In this document: one piece after another, positions 58,105 to 60,000 of the stretch
Numbering within the stretch: position 1 is the stretch's first letter
How the letters are laid out: each line of letters starts with the position of its first letter
NCBI RefSeq assembly: GCF_910592395.1
Contig: NC_088317.1
Span: forward strand, 16,246,001-16,306,000
Direction of reading: 5' to 3'
Length of the DNA stretch: 60,000 nucleotides
DNA from: Lineus longissimus
Taxonomy: Eukaryota > Nemertea > Pilidiophora > Heteronemertea > Lineidae
The notes under the pieces: model-generated
What the model was told of the DNA's origin: nothing
What the model saw: the letters and a program-made list of their open reading frames with translations, nothing else
Databases searched by the model: none
Made by a program: the position numbers and the translations under genes

Positions 58105-58490
58105 TGCAGTCAGCAATGCATTCGGACACACTTCTACATGTACATGTACATAGCAGTGCATAGTCAGCCATGCATTTGGACACACTTCCACATGTACATG
58201 TACATGTACAGTGCATAGTCAGCAATGCATTTAGACACACTTCTACATGTACATGTACATGTACAGTGCACAGTCAGCAATGCATTTGGACACACTTCTA
58301 CATGTACATGTACATGTAGCAGTGCACAGTCAGCAATGCATTTGGACACACTTCTACACGTACATGTACATGTAGCAGTGCACAGTCAGCAATGCATTTG
58401 GACACACTTCTACACGTACATGTACATGTAGCAGTGCACAGTCAGCAATGCATTTGGACACACTTCTACATGTACATGTACCTGTAGTTT
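58105..58490. repeat. 54-56-bp minisatellite, seven copies
   Basis: TCAGC(A/C)ATGCATT at 58110, 58164, 58219, 58274, 58330, 58386 and 58442. Each unit ends in the self-complementary ACATGTACATGTACATGT run. Confidence 0.95.
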
Positions 58491-58734
58491 TTGAAGACAT
58501 GAATACACTGCCTGAGCATCAGCAAATCACCATACATCTACCCTGGCATGTAGAGTAGATCTTTGCAAATTTTTCTTCATCCATTGATAGGTCTGTTTGA
58601 AGCACAGCGTACCTGAACACACCTGTATTTAACTTGGAACTTGATGATGCCAATTCCATTCCAACAGTTCAAACCAAATGTATTAGAAGTGAACAGTAGA
58701 GTTCAAATGTAACTTCAGGTTTGTTGTTGGCTGA

Positions 58735-58980
58735 CCTGATTGGAAAGGTTTCATATCATGAACACGTCACAGTACCAAATCGTTCACTTGTCAACTTGTC
58801 ACACCACATGTATTGCCCAATAATGAAGAGGACCCCTTGCTTTGACCATGTCGTCTGCTCACTGCTAGTAAAGGATCCACTTCCTCTTGAATGCCCCTTC
58901 ACTGACCATAGGGAGGATATCATATCATGAACATGTCATAGTATGAAGTCTTTCACGGTCAACTTCTCACACATTTATTT
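58735..58980. repeat. Short diverged duplication
   Basis: TCATATCATGAACACGTCAC near 58750 and ATCATATCATGAACATGTCA near 58920, both followed by a TTCAC.TGTCAACTT-like block. Confidence 0.6.
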
Positions 58981-59079
58981 GCCCTGATCATTCATGTCTC
59001 AACAACACGACATTGGCCGTTCTGTGCCGCACGATTAGATTGATAGATGTGCGAGGATTGTGGGAGAAATCCTTACATC

Positions 59080-59920
59080 ATCCGCGGACAATACCGATGC
59101 AATACCCTGCGATGTAACGTGAGTCATAACAGCCACTCAAAAGATGATCATTTCGATTTGAAGGTCGTGCAGTTTCCTGTTTGAAGGTCGTGCAGATTCC
59201 GCAAGGCAGAATAAATGGACCTTCTGATCGATGCGACTCGGTTGAATACAATTGTGGAGATTTTTAACAATTCGTCCAGTAGCGACCAATCTTTCAATCC
59301 CACACGCAACAAGACGTGACACTGCACCTGGGTCGAAGACAAGGTATGGGAATTCCAATTCCAGTTCAATACGTTCAAATTAATCGTCAAGGCAACAACG
59401 GACCAGCACTTTTTTTACTGGTGGCATTTAAGTGCATGTTGCACTGGACACTGAAATCATTGTTAGGGTTTTCATTTTCGAAACGTTTCGTCTTCTTCTA
59501 CTTGAAACTCGCAGATGCAGCATCTTCATCCTGCATACAGGGGGTAGGTGAATTTTGAAATTGAAATTGAAATATGTAGCACTTACAATGTCACCTGGAA
59601 TACCTATAATCGCAATCGTTTTAACATCTTGACACACAAGGCTTCAGACAGCCGACAATGGTGGGGATGGGGTAAGGTGTTAAATTGAAGTGCAGTGACT
59701 AGCACAAGGACACAAGTGACACATTGGTGGGAATGTTTTGAACCAATGCAAGTGACCAAATCATAAGATAACCTCCCACCTCTCTCTCTCAGCACCTCTA
59801 ACAATCGACAAGCCTGGTTTCAACTGATTTCCTCGCCAATAAGGCTTGAGGGAGCCATACAACATCCCCGGACAATACCCTGCGATGGTAACGTGAGTCA
59901 CTGGATTATAGAACCAGGAT
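59080..59920. repeat. Dispersed duplicate flanking 0.8 kb
   Basis: CGGACAATACC...ACCCTGCGATG and TAACGTGAGTCA near 59091-59128 recur near 59869-59900. The intervening DNA has no recognised gene. Confidence 0.55.
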
Positions 59921-60000
59921 ATCAGAAACACAACACGCAATGTACAAGTCGAGATATGAAATGTACATGATGGACACACAGGGTTGTTGTCGCTTAGCGT

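Overview
This is intron-rich animal nuclear DNA, probably from a marine invertebrate. Two protein-coding genes are recognisable, both on the minus strand, with canonical GT-AG introns. Most of the rest is short non-autonomous transposons, tRNA-derived SINEs, LINE ends and tandem repeats. One repeat style points to a lophotrochozoan (mollusc, brachiopod or annelid): long units ending in an (ACG)n tract and an AGCTCACC...GGTGAGCT hairpin, with probable 5' ends beginning ACAAGAGGCCCAAGGG. That placement is inference; the species is not identified.

Layout. 1-3550: a higher-order tandem array with a 1327-bp unit. 5418-7236: ZNHIT1, complete in four exons (153 aa), a zinc-finger HIT subunit of the SRCAP/SWR1 H2A.Z-depositing complex. 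7430-13590: G/C tracts, two separate minisatellites that both have a 52-bp period, pogo-like MITEs, a palindromic array and a PIF/Harbinger-like MITE. 14130-21885: RYK, the Wnt-binding receptor pseudokinase. Thirteen exons (584 complete codons) cover most of the WIF domain, the transmembrane segment and the kinase-like domain to the stop. The signal-peptide exon was not found. 22-32 kb: RYK upstream or first-intron DNA with more MITEs, minisatellites and a possible conserved non-coding block near 26.3 kb. 32-60 kb: no recognisable host gene, but 327-bp TTAA-flanked elements, SINEs, LINE C-terminal fragments, a nuclear-receptor-site-rich repeat and several minisatellites.

The two genes are not expected to work together: ZNHIT1 is a chromatin factor and RYK a cell-surface Wnt co-receptor. 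No bacterial-type system, CRISPR array or rRNA gene is present. The most interesting structure is in RYK. Two 223-bp foldback MITEs in opposite orientation sit in the introns on either side of the transmembrane and juxtamembrane exons. Those exons total 288 nt, and skipping them would keep the frame. Three transposon families also show exact length conservation and clean target duplications: four copies of 223 bp, three of 327 bp, and a related pair of 189-190 bp.
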